A stretch of DNA of 64,000 nt from Tragulus kanchil (lineage: Eukaryota > Chordata > Mammalia > Artiodactyla > Tragulidae): assembly GCA_022376925.1 (NCBI GenBank), contig JAIOJX010000032.1, positions 204,658,939-204,722,938 on the forward strand, in the 5' to 3' direction. Positions 45,156 to 56,682 of the stretch are shown one piece after another. The notes below the pieces were generated by a model. It searched no databases. It saw only the letters and a list, made by a program, of their open reading frames with translations, and was not told where the DNA came from. Within the stretch, counting starts at the first letter, position 1, and each line of letters opens with the position of its first letter. The translations under genes were made by a program, and so were the position numbers.

Positions 45156-47300
45156 GGGAGGGGTGGAGCTAAGATGGCTGCATAGAAGGACATGCACTCA
45201 TCTCTCTTGCAAAATCGCCTGAATTGCAACAAGCTCCTGAAAAGCCATCGACAAGAGAAGTTTGGATCTGATCACAAAAAAGATACCCCACATCGAAGAA
45301 CAAAGGAGAAGCCTCAACAAGACAGTAGGAGGGGCGCAATCTCACTTTTAAAAGTCAAACGGCATACCCGCCAGAGAGGCTGGGTGGGCCGAACACGCAA
45401 AGCCTGTTGCAAATCAAGACCCAGAAAAGGAGCAGTGACCCCGAGAAGGGACTAAGATAGACCTGCTTTAGAGGGTCCAAGTGCCCCCTTGAGCTAGAAG
45501 TGCCCTTGAGCAGTCCTCGGAAGGACACCACTCAGCTCCCTTTGAAGAAGATTACCATTAACCCGATCATAGAGCCGCTGAGCAGGACTGGAGACTGTGC
45601 GTACCGAGATCCAGAAGAGGGGAAGAGCGATTCTGCACGAGTCTGAGCCAGAGTCACCTCTGAGTATTCTGACGTCTCCCGCGGTGGTGGGGGTCGATAG
45701 TGGCCTGCAGCAGGGTTGGGAACACTGTGGAAGTGCTTCTCATAGAGCATGTGGGAACAAATCCTTGGTGAGAGAGACGCCATTACCCCTACTATAGCTT
45801 GGCCGCAGGCCGAACTACCAGGAGGGAACTTAGCTCCACCCAGCAACAAAGGTATCTGAATTAATGGTTAAGAAACTACCAGGGCCAGCTTGGGCCAGTC
45901 TTTTAGCTCTGGAATAAGGGGAAATAAACAAGCAGTAAAAGAGGCCTTCAGATCCAACCACTGCCAGAGGCAAAAAAAAAAGACTGATAATTCCTGAATA
46001 GTCAGCAAGAGACAGAAGAACATAAACATTCATATTTTCACATTTTGACTGGAGCTAGATTTACTGCTAGATTTTTTTTTTTCATTTTTTTATTCTTTTT
46101 TCTTTTTTTTTTTCTTTTCTTTTTTTCACTGTTTTTTTTCCCCCTTTTTTCCTCATCCCATCAGCCTCTCCCCCACTTGTTTTTTGTTTTTTTTTTGTTT
46201 CCTCCATTGAACTCTATTGAAGCTACCAGTCTTATAAGTAGGACTGAATATAGTCGAGTTCACATAATTTTTTTTTCTTTTAAACCACACATTTTATTTT
46301 GGTATATACTTCTTGTTCCACATTGGCCTTTTATGGTTCTGTGGGAGTTTTGTTTGTTTTTATTGCTTTTGCTTTATTTTTCTATATTTTTCTATATTTA
46401 TCTCTGTTTTAATTTTTAAATTTTTGTAAGTATTATTACTTCCTCTACAACTATTTCTTTGCTTTCTCTGTTGCTCTTTTCCTACAGCACTAAACTCTAA
46501 TACATACAAATCTTTATCTCCCTATATTTAATTTTGCATTATTAGTCTATATTTCTCTTCTATCCTCCCTCTCTCTTTCTCCCTTACCCCACCATATTTC
46601 TTAGTCTGTTTTGTCCTCATTGCCTTATCCCCAACTGGGACCCTGCTCTAGCATTATTCTCCAATTTGTGTTCTAGTTAGTTTGGTTATTAACTGGTGGA
46701 TATCATTCTTGGTTTTCTTTATTCGCTGTGCTAATGTATTGTACTGTATTTTTTGTTGGAATATTTGGGTTATGTTATGGCTGTATATGTTTGTGTATAT
46801 AATTCAGTACTCTAGATAGTATGTGCATGATATTTGAATTGCCATTTGTCAAAGGTATACCTTCTGTTCCTCATTCATGTATGTATGTTTTTTGTTTTTT
46901 GGTTTTTTTTTTTTAAAAGATTTATTTATTTATTTTATTTTTGGGCGGGGGTCGGGTTGGGGAGGGAGGGGAGCGGGCGGGCCACTTCTATTGGTCTTTC
47001 ATTTCTTTGTTCTTTGGCTCCTGTGGGCCTCCCATTGCAGTGGCATCTGTTGTTCGCAGAGCGCCAGCTCTGGGCACATGCGCTCCACAGCTCCGGCTGG
47101 GTGATTGGACACATCAGTCCAGCTGCTCCGTGGCACGTGGGATCTTCCCAGGCCAGGGATCGAACCAGCGCCCCTTGCACTGCAAGGTGGTGTCCTTATC
47201 CACTGGACCACCAGAGGAAGCCCCGTATGTATGTTTTAATACTGTTTAATGCCATAACAAACCAGCCGTGAAATCTTCATTCCCTGGTCAGGTAACAAGC
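45156..47300 (+). promoter_or_regulatory. L1 5' UTR / internal promoter region
   Basis: About 1.8 kb without the nested SINE. It starts with a purine-rich block and a CTAAGATGGC box (YY1-type, which in L1 sets the transcription start) and has a GC-richer first 700 bp. A long T-rich tract at 46071-46200 follows, then AT-rich sequence. The open frames on both strands in the T-rich tract are low-complexity artefacts. Confidence 0.7.
46912..47224 (-). mobile_element. CHR-family SINE nested in the L1 5' UTR
   Basis: On the minus strand it has the CTTCCTCTGGTGGTCCAGTG head and GGTTCGATCCCTGGCCTGGG box. The tail is TAAATAAATAAATC-type and faces left. GTATGTATGTTTT at 46879-46891 and 47225-47237 is a 13-bp target duplication, so it inserted after the L1. 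Confidence 0.93.
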
Positions 47301-47554
47301 CAGGGGCTTTAGTGAGGGAGCACTGACTCCAAAACCCCACAATACCAGAGAACACTTAACACTAGAGAGCATTAAACAGCGAGAACTCCAACAAAGGCAA
47401 GCACTTGCATGCAAGTCCTGACATCACCCAACCACCAGCATCACCCAGAATATGATGCCTCATCCAAACAACAAACACCAACAGACGTAACTCAAGGTCT
47501 GGGAAAAGGAAACCCCGAACATAGTTTGTTAAAAAATTAATAATAACAATGAAA

Positions 47555-48456
47555 TGGCAGAGAGATACCACACAAGTGAAGGAACAATCTATAAACACAC
47601 AAGTTCAAATAAACAAGGAGGAATTAGACAAACTTTCTGACAGTGAATTCAGAAGAATGATAGCAGCGAAGATCCAAAACACCAAAAACAGAATTTGAGA
47701 GAAATAGCAAGAATCATCTAACACACTGAATAAAGAAATACAAGAACTTAGAAAACAACAAACAGATATGAACAACAAATTGCTGAACTTAGAAACACTA
47801 TAGAAGAAATCAAGAGCAGAGCGTCTGAGACAGAAGACCGGGTAAGTGAGCTGGAAGATAGAACGGTGGAAGTAACTGCTGAAAAACAGAATCAAGCTCA
47901 AAGAATGAAAAGAGCAGAGGATAGCCTCAGAGACCTCTGGGATAATATCAAACACACAAGTATCTAAATTATAGGGGTTCCAGAAGAAGAAGAAAAAAAG
48001 AAAGGATAAGAAAAACATTTTGAAGAGATTATAGTTGAAAATGTCCCCAACATGGGAAAAGAAATAGTCAATCAAGTCCAAGAAGTGCAAAGAGTACCAT
48101 ACAGAATAAGCCCAAGAAGAAACACACCAAGACACATATTAATGAAGCTAACACAAATTAAACACAAAGACAGAATTCTCAAAACAGCAAGGGAAAAGCA
48201 ACTAGTGATGTACAAGGGAAAGCCCACACGTTTAACAGCTGATCTTTCAACAGAAACTCTGCAGGCCAGAAGGGAATGGCAAGACATATTTAAAGCGCTG
48301 AAACAGAATAATCTGCAACCAAGAATACTCTACCCTGCAAGGATCTCATTCAAAATTGATGGAGAAATCAAAAGCTTTACAGATAAGCAAAAACTAAGAG
48401 AATTTAGTAACATCAAACCAGCCTTAAAACAAGTGTTGTAAGCTTCAAACAGTTGG
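47555..48456 (+). pseudogene. L1 ORF1 remnant (copy N1)
   Basis: L1 ORF1 makes an RNA-binding trimeric chaperone. The N-terminal coiled-coil region is visible in pieces (ELDKLSDSEFRRMIAAKIQ near 47617, KEIQELRKQQTDMNNKLLN near 47733), with stops and frameshifts between them. From 48052 a 129-codon frame is open and covers the RRM end and C-terminal domain, including RILKTAREKQLV and NLQPRILYPARISF. It ends at a stop after PALKQVL, a few tens of residues before the usual end of ORF1. Confidence 0.9.
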
Positions 48457-48649
48457 GCAAAAACACCAAACAGGGGTTTAGTGAGGAGCAAAAAAGTTTG
48501 GTTAAACAAATGGTCACATGACATCACCCAACCACCAGCATCACCAAGAATAAGATGCCTCATCCAAACAACAAACACCCACGGATGTACCCCAAACTCC
48601 AGGAAAAGGAAACCAAACATAATTAGTTAAAAAATTAATAATAACAATG

Positions 48650-49540
48650 AAATGGCAGAGATGGCACACAAATGAAGGAGCAATCTACAAACACACAAGT
48701 CCAAATAAACAAGGAGGAATTAGACAAACTTTCTGACAGTGAATTCAGAAGAATGATAGCAGCGAAGATCCAAAACACCAAAAACAGAATTTGAGAGAAA
48801 TAGCAAGAATCATCTAACACACTGAATAAAGAAATACAAGAACTTAGAAAACAACAAACAGATATGAACAACAAATTGCTGAACTTAGAAACACTATAGA
48901 AGAAATCAAGAGAAGAGCGTCTGAGACAGAAGACCGGGTAAGTGAGCTGGAAGATAGAACGGTGGAAGTAACTGCTGAAAAACAGAATCAAGCTCAAAGA
49001 ATGAAAAGAGCAGAGGATAGCCTCAGAGACCTCTGGGATAATATCAAACACACAAGTATCTAAATTATAGGGGTTCCAGAAGAAGAAGAAAAAAAGAAAG
49101 GATAAGAAAAACATTTTGAAGAGATTATAGTTGAAAATGTCCCCAACATGGGAAAAGAAATAGTCAATCAAGTCCAAGAAGTGCAAAGAGTACCATACAG
49201 AATAAGCCCAAGAAGAAACACACCAAGACACATATTAATGAAGCTAACACAAATTAAACACAAAGACAGAATTCTCAAAACAGCAAGGGAAAAGCAACTA
49301 GTGATGTACAAGGGAAAGCCCACACGTTTAACAGCTGATCTTTCAACAGAAACTCTGCAGGCCAGAAGGGAATGGCAAGACATATTTAAAGCGCTGAAAC
49401 AGAATAATCTGCAACCAAGAATACTCTACCCTGCAAGGATCTCATTCAAAATTGATGGAGAAATCAAAAGCTTTACAGATAACCAAAAACTAAGAGAATT
49501 TAGTAACATCAAACCAGCCTTAAAACAAGTGTTGTAAGCT
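48650..49540 (+). pseudogene. L1 ORF1 remnant (copy N2)
   Basis: Same region as 47555-48456. The 129-codon frame at 49148-49537 differs from copy 1 by one residue (K to N in FTDKQ). A third, partial version (50383-50619) follows through duplication O. Confidence 0.88.
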
Positions 49541-51438
49541 TCAAACAGTTGGAGAAAGAAGAACAAAAACACCCCAAAGTTAGCAGAAGAAGAGAAATGA
49601 TAAAGATCAGAGCAGAAATAAATGAAAAAGAAATGAAAGAAACAATAGTGAAGATAAATAAAACAAAAAGCTGGTTCTTCGAAAAGGTAAGCAAAATTGA
49701 CAAACCAGTGGCTAGACTCATCAAGAAAAAAAGAGAGAAGAACAAGATCAACAAAATCAAAACTGAAAAGGAGTGATTACAACATATAACACAGAAATAC
49801 AAAGGATTATAAGAGACTATTATAAACAACTATATGGCAACAAGATGGACAACCTGGGAAAAAATAATGGACAGTTTCTTGGAGAAGATTAATCTCCCGA
49901 GACTGAACCAGGAAGAAATAGAAACTATGAACAACCCAATCACAAGCTCAGAAAGCGAAACTGTGATCAAAAATCTACCCAAAAATAAAAGCCCAGGGCC
50001 AGATGGCTTCACAGGTGAATTCTCCAAACATTTAAAGAAGAGCTAATGCCTGTCCTTCTAAAACTCTTCCAAAAAATTGCACAGGAAGGAACACTTTCAA
50101 ACACATTCTACGAGGCCACCATCACCCTGATACCAAAGCCAGGCAAAGACAACACAAAAAAAGAAAATTATAGGCCAATTTCACTGATGAATTTAGATGT
50201 TAAAATCCTTAACAAAATCCTAGCAAACAGAATTCAACAACAATCAAAAAACTCATACACCATGATCAAGTTGGTTTCATCCCAGGCATGCAAGGATTCT
50301 TCAATATCTGCAAATCAATCAATGTGATACACCATATCAACAAACTGAGGGACAAACCACAAATTATGCAGAAAAGCAACTAGTGATGTACAAGGGAAAG
50401 CCCACACGTTTAACAGCTGATCTTTCAACAGAAACTCTGCAGGCCAGAAGGGAATGGCAAGACATATTTAAAGCGCTGAAACAGAATAATCTGCAACCAA
50501 GAATACTCTACCCTGCAAGGATCTCATTCAAAATTGATGGAGAAATCAAAAGCTTTACAGATAAGCAAAAACTAAGAGAATTTAGTAACATCAAACCAGC
50601 CTTAAAACAAGTGTTGTAAGCTTCAAACAGTTGGAGAAAGAAGAACAAAAACACCCCAAAGTTAGCAGAAGAAGAGAAATGATAAAGATCAGAGCAGAAA
50701 TAAATGAAAAAGAAATGAAAGAAACAATAGTGAAGATAAATAAAACAAAAAGCTGGTTCTTCGAAAAGGTAAGCAAAATTGACAAACCAGTGGCTAGACT
50801 CATCAAGAAAAAAAGAGAGAAGAACAAGATCAACAAAATCAAAACTGAAAAGGAGTGATTACAACATATAACACAGAAATACAAAGGATTATAAGAGACT
50901 ATTATAAACAACTATATGGCAACAAGATGGACAACCTGGAAGAAATAATGGACAGTTTCTTGGAGAAGATTAATCTCCCGAGACTGAACCAGGAAGAAAT
51001 AGAAACTATGAACAACCCAATCACAAGCTCAGAAAGCGAAACTGTGATCAAAAATCTACCCAAAAATAAAAGCCCAGGGCCAGATGGCTTCACAGGTGAA
51101 TTCTCCAAACATTTAAAGAAGAGCTAATGCCTGTCCTTCTAAAACTCTTCCAAAAAATTGCACAGGAAGGAACACTTTCAAACACATTCTACGAGGCCAC
51201 CATCACCCTGATACCAAAGCCAGGCAAAGACAACACAAAAAAAGAAAATTATAGGCCAATTTCACTGATGAATTTAGATGTTAAAATCCTTAACAAAATC
51301 CTAGCAAACAGAATTCAACAACAATCAAAAAACTCATACACCATGATCAAGTTGGTTTCATCCCAGGCATGCAAGGATTCTTCAATATCTGCAAATCAAT
51401 CAATGTGATACACCATATCAACAAACTGAGGGACAAAA
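49289..51438 (+). repeat. Tandem duplication O inside the L1 (probable assembly artefact)
   Basis: Copy 1 is 49289-50357 and copy 2 is 50371-51438, offset about 1082 bp. It overlaps the end of N copy 2. The end of copy 1 reads as a garbled version of 51430-51466 before jumping back. Confidence 0.9.
49541..50370 (+). pseudogene. L1 ORF2 linker and RT start (copy O1)
   Basis: ORF2 begins in mid-linker with SFKQLEKEEQKHPKVSRRRE, so its start, the whole endonuclease domain and part of the linker are missing. It then runs through [33 protein letters not shown] and [14 protein letters not shown] (start of the RT domain). A stop follows at 50044, and the frame continues at another offset. It is cut short by join O. 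Confidence 0.9.
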
Positions 51439-52168
51439 ACCACATAATAATCTCAATAGATGCAGAAAAAGCCTTTGACAAAATCCAACATCCATTTATG
51501 ATAAAACCTCTTCAAAAAATGGGCATAGAAGGATCCTGTCTCAACATGGTGAAAGCCACATATGAGAAGCCCACAGCAAAGATTATCCTCAATGGTGATA
51601 AACTGAAAGCATTCCCTCTAAGATCGGGAACAAGATAAGGGTGTCCACTTTCACCACTATTATTCAACATAGTCCTGGGAGTTCTAGCAACAGCAATAAA
51701 AGAAGAAAAAGAAATAAAAGGAATCCAGATTGGAAAGGAAGAAGTAAAACTCTCTCTATTTTCAGATGACATGATATTATACATAGAAAATCCAAAGACA
51801 CTATTACAAAACTACTGGAGTTAATCAACAAATTCAGCAGAGTTGCAGGATACAAAATCAATACACAGAAATCACTGGCATTCCTATACACAAACAGTGA
51901 AAAATCAGAAAACGAAATCAAAGATGCAATCCCCTTTACCATTGCAACCAAAAGAATAAAATATCTAGGAATAAACCTACCCAAAGAAACAAAAGAACTG
52001 TACACAGAAAATTACAAGACACTCATGAGAGACATTAAAGAAGACTTAAACAGATGGAAAGATAGTCTATGTTCCTGGGTCAGAAGAATCAATATTGTGA
52101 AAAAGACCATACTACCAAATATCATCTACAGATTCAAGGCAATCCCTATCAAACTACCAATGACATTC
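50623..52168 (+). pseudogene. L1 ORF2 linker and reverse transcriptase (copies O2/P1)
   Basis: From the same linker start it proceeds through [38 protein letters not shown] (catalytic aspartate block) and [18 protein letters not shown]. The stop at 51636-51638 replaces the usual glutamine. [11 protein letters not shown] follows (FSDD at 51759-51770, normally FADD in L1, both aspartates kept). A frameshift precedes [14 protein letters not shown]. Non-functional. Confidence 0.93.
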
Positions 52169-53248
52169 TTCACAGGTGAATTCTCCAAACATTTAAAGAA
52201 GAGCTAATGCCTGTCCTTCTAAAACTCTTCCAAAAAATTGCACAGGAAGGAACACTTTCAAACACATTCTACGAGGCCACCATCACCCTGATACCAAAGC
52301 CAGGCAAAGACAACACAAAAAAAGAAAATTATAGGCCAATTTCACTGATGAATTTAGATGTTAAAATCCTTAACAAAATCCTAGCAAACAGAATTCAACA
52401 ACAATCAAAAAACTCATACACCATGATCAAGTTGGTTTCATCCCAGGCATGCAAGGATTCTTCAATATCTGCAAATCAATCAATGTGATACACCATATCA
52501 ACAAACTGAGGGACAAAAACCACATAATAATCTCAATAGATGCAGAAAAAGCCTTTGACAAAATCCAACATCCATTTATGATAAAACCTCTTCAAAAAAT
52601 GGGCATAGAAGGATCCTGTCTCAACATGGTGAAAGCCACATATGAGAAGCCCACAGCAAAGATTATCCTCAATGGTGATAAACTGAAAGCATTCCCTCTA
52701 AGATCGGGAACAAGATAAGGGTGTCCACTTTCACCACTATTATTCAACATAGTCCTGGGAGTTCTAGCAACAGCAATAAAAGAAGAAAAAGAAATAAAAG
52801 GAATCCAGATTGGAAAGGAAGAAGTAAAACTCTCTCTATTTTCAGATGACATGATATTATACATAGAAAATCCAAAGACACTATTACAAAACTACTAGAG
52901 TTAATCAACAAATTCAGCAGAGTTGCAGGATACAAAATCAATACACAGAAATCACTGGCATTCCTATACACAAACAGTGAAAAATCAGAAAATGAAATCA
53001 AAGATGCAATCCCCTTTACCATTGCAACCAAAAGAATAAAATATCTAGGAATAAACCTACCCAAAGAAACAAAAGAACTGTACACAGAAAATTACAAGAC
53101 ACTCATGAGAGACATTAAAGAAGACTTAAACAGATGGAAAGATAGTCTATGTTCCTGGGTCAGAAGAATCAATATTGTGAAAAAGACCATACTACCAAAT
53201 ATCATCTACAGATTCAAGGCAATCCCTATCAAACTACCAATGACATTC
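51089..53248 (+). repeat. Tandem duplication P inside the L1 (probable assembly artefact)
   Basis: Copy 1 is 51089-52168 and copy 2 is 52169-53248, offset 1080 bp, joined at a shared TTCACA. The copies are almost identical (a G/A near 51818/52898 and a C/T near 51912/52992). Merging restores a continuous ORF2 order. Confidence 0.92.
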
Positions 53249-53673
53249 TTCACAGAACTAGGCCAAAGAATAACACAGTTCATATGGAAACACAAAAAAC
53301 CTCGAATAGCCAAAGCAATCCTGAGAAAGAAGAATGGAGTTGGAGGGATTAGCCTCCCTAACTTCAGACTATACTACAAAGCAACAGTCATCAAGACAGT
53401 ATGGTACTGGCACAAAAACAGAAATACAGACCAATGGGACAAGATAAAGACCCAGAGATAAACCCACACACCTATGGGTACCTTATTTTTGACAAAGGAG
53501 GCAAAACTATAAAATGGAACAAAGACAGCCTCTTCAACAAATGGTGCTGGGAAAATCGGACAGTTACATGCAAAAAAAAAAAAAAAATGAAGTTGGAACA
53601 TTCCCTGACACCATACACAAAGATCAACTCAAAATGGATTAAAGACCTAAATGTAAGACCAGAAACCCTAAAA
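52169..53673 (+). pseudogene. L1 ORF2 RT and post-RT region (copy P2 plus continuation)
   Basis: Repeats the RT block with the same stop (52716-52718) and FSDD (52839-52850). It then continues beyond the RT with [49 protein letters not shown] and [11 protein letters not shown], in frames broken by a stop near 53459 and an A15 run near 53573. Confidence 0.93.
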
Positions 53674-54563
53674 CTCTTAGAGGAGAATATTGGCAAAACA
53701 CTCAAGGACATAAATCAAAGCAAGATCATCCATGACCCTTCTACTAGAATAGTGGAACTAAAAAGAAAAATTAACATGTGGGACCTAATGAAACTTAAAA
53801 GCTTTTGTACAGGAAAAGAAACTACAAAAAAGCTGAACAGACAACCCACAGAATGGGAGAAAATAATAGTAAATGAAACAGACAAAGAATTAATCTCTAA
53901 AATCTACAAGCAATTCAGACAACTCAACATCGGAAAAATGAACAACCCAATCAAAAATGGGAAAAGGACCTAAACAGACACCTCTCCAAAGAGGACATTC
54001 AAATGGCCAAAAAACACATGAAATGATGCTCGAACTCATTTATTATTAGAGAAATGCAAATCAAAACTACAATGAGATATCACCTCACACCAGTCAGAAT
54101 GATCATCATCAACAAATCGACAGACAATAAATGCTGGAGAAGGTGTGGAGAAAAGGGAACACTCCTGCATTGCTGGTGGGAATGTAAATTGATACAGCCA
54201 CTGTGGAAGACAGTATGGAGATTCCTTAACAAACTAAAAATAGAAGCACCATATGACCCAGCAATCCCACTACTAGGCTTATACCTTGATGAAATGAAAA
54301 CTGAAAGAGGCACCTGTACCCCAATGTTCATTGCAGCACTCTATACAATAGCTAGAACATGGAAGCAACCTAGATGTCCATTGATGAATGAATGGATACA
54401 GAAGCTCTGGTACATATATACAATGGAATACTACACAGCTGTAAAGAGAAATGCAGAAGAATCAGTCCTAATGAGGTGGCTGGATCTAGAACCTATCATA
54501 AAAAGTGAAGTAAGTCAAAAAGAGGACAAGTACAATATACTAACACATATATATGGAACCTAG
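53674..54563 (+). pseudogene. L1 ORF2 C-terminal region (copy Q1)
   Basis: [38 protein letters not shown] and [10 protein letters not shown] lead to a stop near 53971. The frame resumes at 54054 with [16 protein letters not shown]. The zinc-knuckle [18 protein letters not shown] (C-x3-C-x7-H-C-x4-C spacing) and the ORF2 end at 54563 follow. The repeat copy is 54781-55670. Confidence 0.93.
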
Positions 54564-54780
54564 TAGGATGGTAACAATAACACACACAATGAAGCAATGG
54601 AAAAACAGACATGGAGAATAGACATGAACATTGTGGGGAATGAACAGTGTGTGGAGGCGTAAAGGAAGTAGCATGAAAACCTATACTATCATATGTGAAA
54701 AAATTAGCCCGGGAAAGGATCCTGCAGGTGTCACTGTGCGACCTGGGCAAAGATCAACTAAAATGGAAACCTATAAAAAT

Positions 54781-55670
54781 CTCTTAGAGGAGAATATTGG
54801 CAAAACACTCAAGGACATAAATCAAAGCAAGATCATCCATGACCCTTCTACTAGAATAGTGGAACTAAAAAGAAAAATTAACATGTGGGACCTAATGAAA
54901 CTTAAAAGCTTTTGTACAGGAAAAGAAACTACAAAAAAGCTGAACAGACAACCCACAGAATGGGAGAAAATAATAGTAAATGAAACAGACAAAGAATTAA
55001 TCTCTAAAATCTACAAGCAATTCAGACAACTCAACATCGGAAAAATGAACAACCCAATCAAAAATGGGAAAAGGACCTAAACAGACACCTCTCCAAAGAG
55101 GACATTCAAATGGCCAAAAAACACATGAAATGATGCTCGAACTCATTTATTATTAGAGAAATGCAAATCAAAACTACAATGAGATATCACCTCACACCAG
55201 TCAGAATGATCATCATCAACAAATCGACAGACAATAAATGCTGGAGAAGGTGTGGAGAAAAGGGAACACTCCTGCATTGCTGGTGGGAATGTAAATTGAT
55301 ACAGCCACTGTGGAAGACAGTATGGAGATTCCTTAACAAACTAAAAATAGAAGCACCATATGACCCAGCAATCCCACTACTAGGCTTATACCTTGATGAA
55401 ATGAAAACTGAAAGAGGCACCTGTACCCCAATGTTCATTGCAGCACTCTATACAATAGCTAGAACATGGAAGCAACCTAGATGTCCATTGATGAATGAAT
55501 GGATACAGAAGCTCTGGTACATATATACAATGGAATACTACACAGCTGTAAAGAGAAATGCAGAAGAATCAGTCCTAATGAGGTGGCTGGATCTAGAACC
55601 TATCATAAAAAGTGAAGTAAGTCAAAAAGAGGACAAGTACAATATACTAACACATATATATGGAACCTAG
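54781..55670 (+). pseudogene. L1 ORF2 C-terminal region (copy Q2)
   Basis: Same content as 53674-54563, and contiguous with the true L1 3' UTR. Confidence 0.92.
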
Positions 55671-56004
55671 TAGGATGGTAACAATAACACACACAATGAA
55701 GCAATGGAAAAACAGACATGGAGAATAGACATGAACATTGTGGGGAATGAACAGTGTGTGGGAGGCGTAAAGGAAGTAGCATGAAAACCTATACTATCAT
55801 ATGTGAAAAAAATAGCTATTGTCATTGCGCTCTGGGAAAAGGGGATCCTGCAGGGGCACTGTGCGATGGCCTGGAGGGGTGGGAAGCGGGGAGTATATAC
55901 ATATGACTAATCTGGGATCATGCATATCTGTAAACAATAAAATTCTGTAAAAGTAAAAAGTAAAACAATAAAAAATTTAAAAAATTATCTCTGAAGGAAA
56001 ACAA
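55671..56004 (+). other. L1 3' UTR and A-rich tail
   Basis: GGATGGTAACAATAACACAC through a G-rich stretch (GGCCTGGAGGGGTGGGAAGC) to CTGTAAACAATAAAATTCTG and an A-rich tail. The AATAAA at 55936-55941 is the likely polyadenylation signal. The same 3' end occurs in the L1 insertions at 18202 and 23697. Confidence 0.88.
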
Positions 56005-56023
56005 AGAAAAAAAATTAACCTTG

Positions 56024-56235
56024 ATTTCCAAAAAGGAAATCATCTTCCTCAGACTATTCATCTCTATAATGAGTAGTCATAAAATGAAAGTTTAAATTAA
56101 TTTTTATAGAGAAAGGGAGCTTCAAAGACCAAACTTCCCAGGGCCCATGAAAGTCATAATACAGCCCTGATGGAGGGAAAAAAAAGAGAGAGAAACACCA
56201 ACTGTGGCAAAAGAAGAAAATCACTGAATTGGTGA
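56024..56235. other. Short unique stretch
   Basis: No feature recognised. Confidence 0.4.
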
Positions 56236-56237
56236 AT

Positions 56238-56308
56238 GTAAGAGGAGCCTGGCGGACTCCAGTCCATGGCACTGCAGAGTCAGACATGACGGAGCACACA
56301 CACACATC
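56238..56308 (+). mobile_element. Bov-tA/BovB 3'-end fragment
   Basis: AGGAGCCTGGCGGACTCCAG, ATGGCACTGCAGAGTCAGAC and ATGACGGAGCACACACACAC are the terminal 70 bases shared by Bov-tA and BovB. Confidence 0.75.
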
Positions 56309-56399
56309 CAAGGGCTCCTCCCAGTCTTGATATCCTTTAGTTCCAGGAATTTCTTCCCCTCAGCATGGCTAAGGATCCTTTAAAGAGCGTACTCTTTTC

Positions 56400-56548
56400 T
56401 TTTTTTTTTTTAATTATTTATTTATTTGGCTGCTCTGGGTCTTAGTTGTGGCATGTGGGATCTTAGTTCCCTGACCAGGGCTCGAACCCAGGCCCCATTG
56501 TATTGGGAACACAGAGTTTTAACCACTGGACCACCAGGGAAGTCCCAA
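56400..56548 (-). mobile_element. tRNA-derived SINE, short form, antisense
   Basis: On the minus strand: GGGACTTCCCTGGTGGTCCA head, GGGTTCGAGCCCTGGTCAGG box, GGAACTAAGATCCCACATGC body and AAATAAATAAATAATT tail. Confidence 0.93.
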
Positions 56549-56682
56549 AAGTGTACTCTTAAAGAGTACATTTTCCTAGTGGTATTAGAATCTGTGGACC
56601 CATCTACTTTTAGCAGAAGATCTTGTTCCCCAAGAATTCTGTGTGAGTTTTATATTTCTGGCATGCTGGCATGCTATCTTTT

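Larger units (their letters stand above)
47419..49552 (+). repeat. Tandem duplication N inside the L1 (probable assembly artefact)
   Basis: Copy 1 is 47419-48456 and copy 2 is 48519-49552, offset about 1100 bp, with a 62-base filler. The first 150 or so bases of the copies differ by many substitutions, unlike the other pairs; after that they are nearly identical. The L1 ORF1 remnant is therefore present twice. Confidence 0.88.
53674..55816 (+). repeat. Tandem duplication Q inside the L1 (probable assembly artefact)
   Basis: Copy 1 is 53674-54708 and copy 2 is 54781-55816, offset 1107 bp. The filler 54709-54780 is a collapsed, noisy version first of the L1 3' UTR (55816-55880) and then of 53621-53673. 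Confidence 0.9.
45156..56004 (+). mobile_element. Bovine-type L1 with both ends, internally deleted
   Basis: The 5' end GGGGAGGGGTGGAGCTAAGA, with an AAGATGGC YY1-like box as at L1 promoters, sits directly after AGAAAAAATTAATCCTTG (45138-45155). The A-rich 3' tail is followed by the near-identical AGAAAAAAAATTAACCTTG (56005-56023), so this is one insertion with its target duplication. Order: long 5' UTR (with a nested SINE), degraded ORF1, a deletion junction, ORF2 from its mid-linker, 3' UTR. Removing duplications N-Q (about 4.4 kb) and the SINE leaves roughly 6.1 kb. It cannot move: both ORFs are broken. Confidence 0.93.

Noticed and set aside
46071..46419. 124-codon Phe-rich frame as a membrane protein
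   Set aside because: It is a translation of the T-rich tract in the L1 5' UTR.
47605..49231. 176- and 198-codon minus-strand open frames
   Set aside because: They are shadows of the L1 ORF1 coiled-coil region, Ser/Phe/Leu-rich because they are the complement of A-rich coding sequence.
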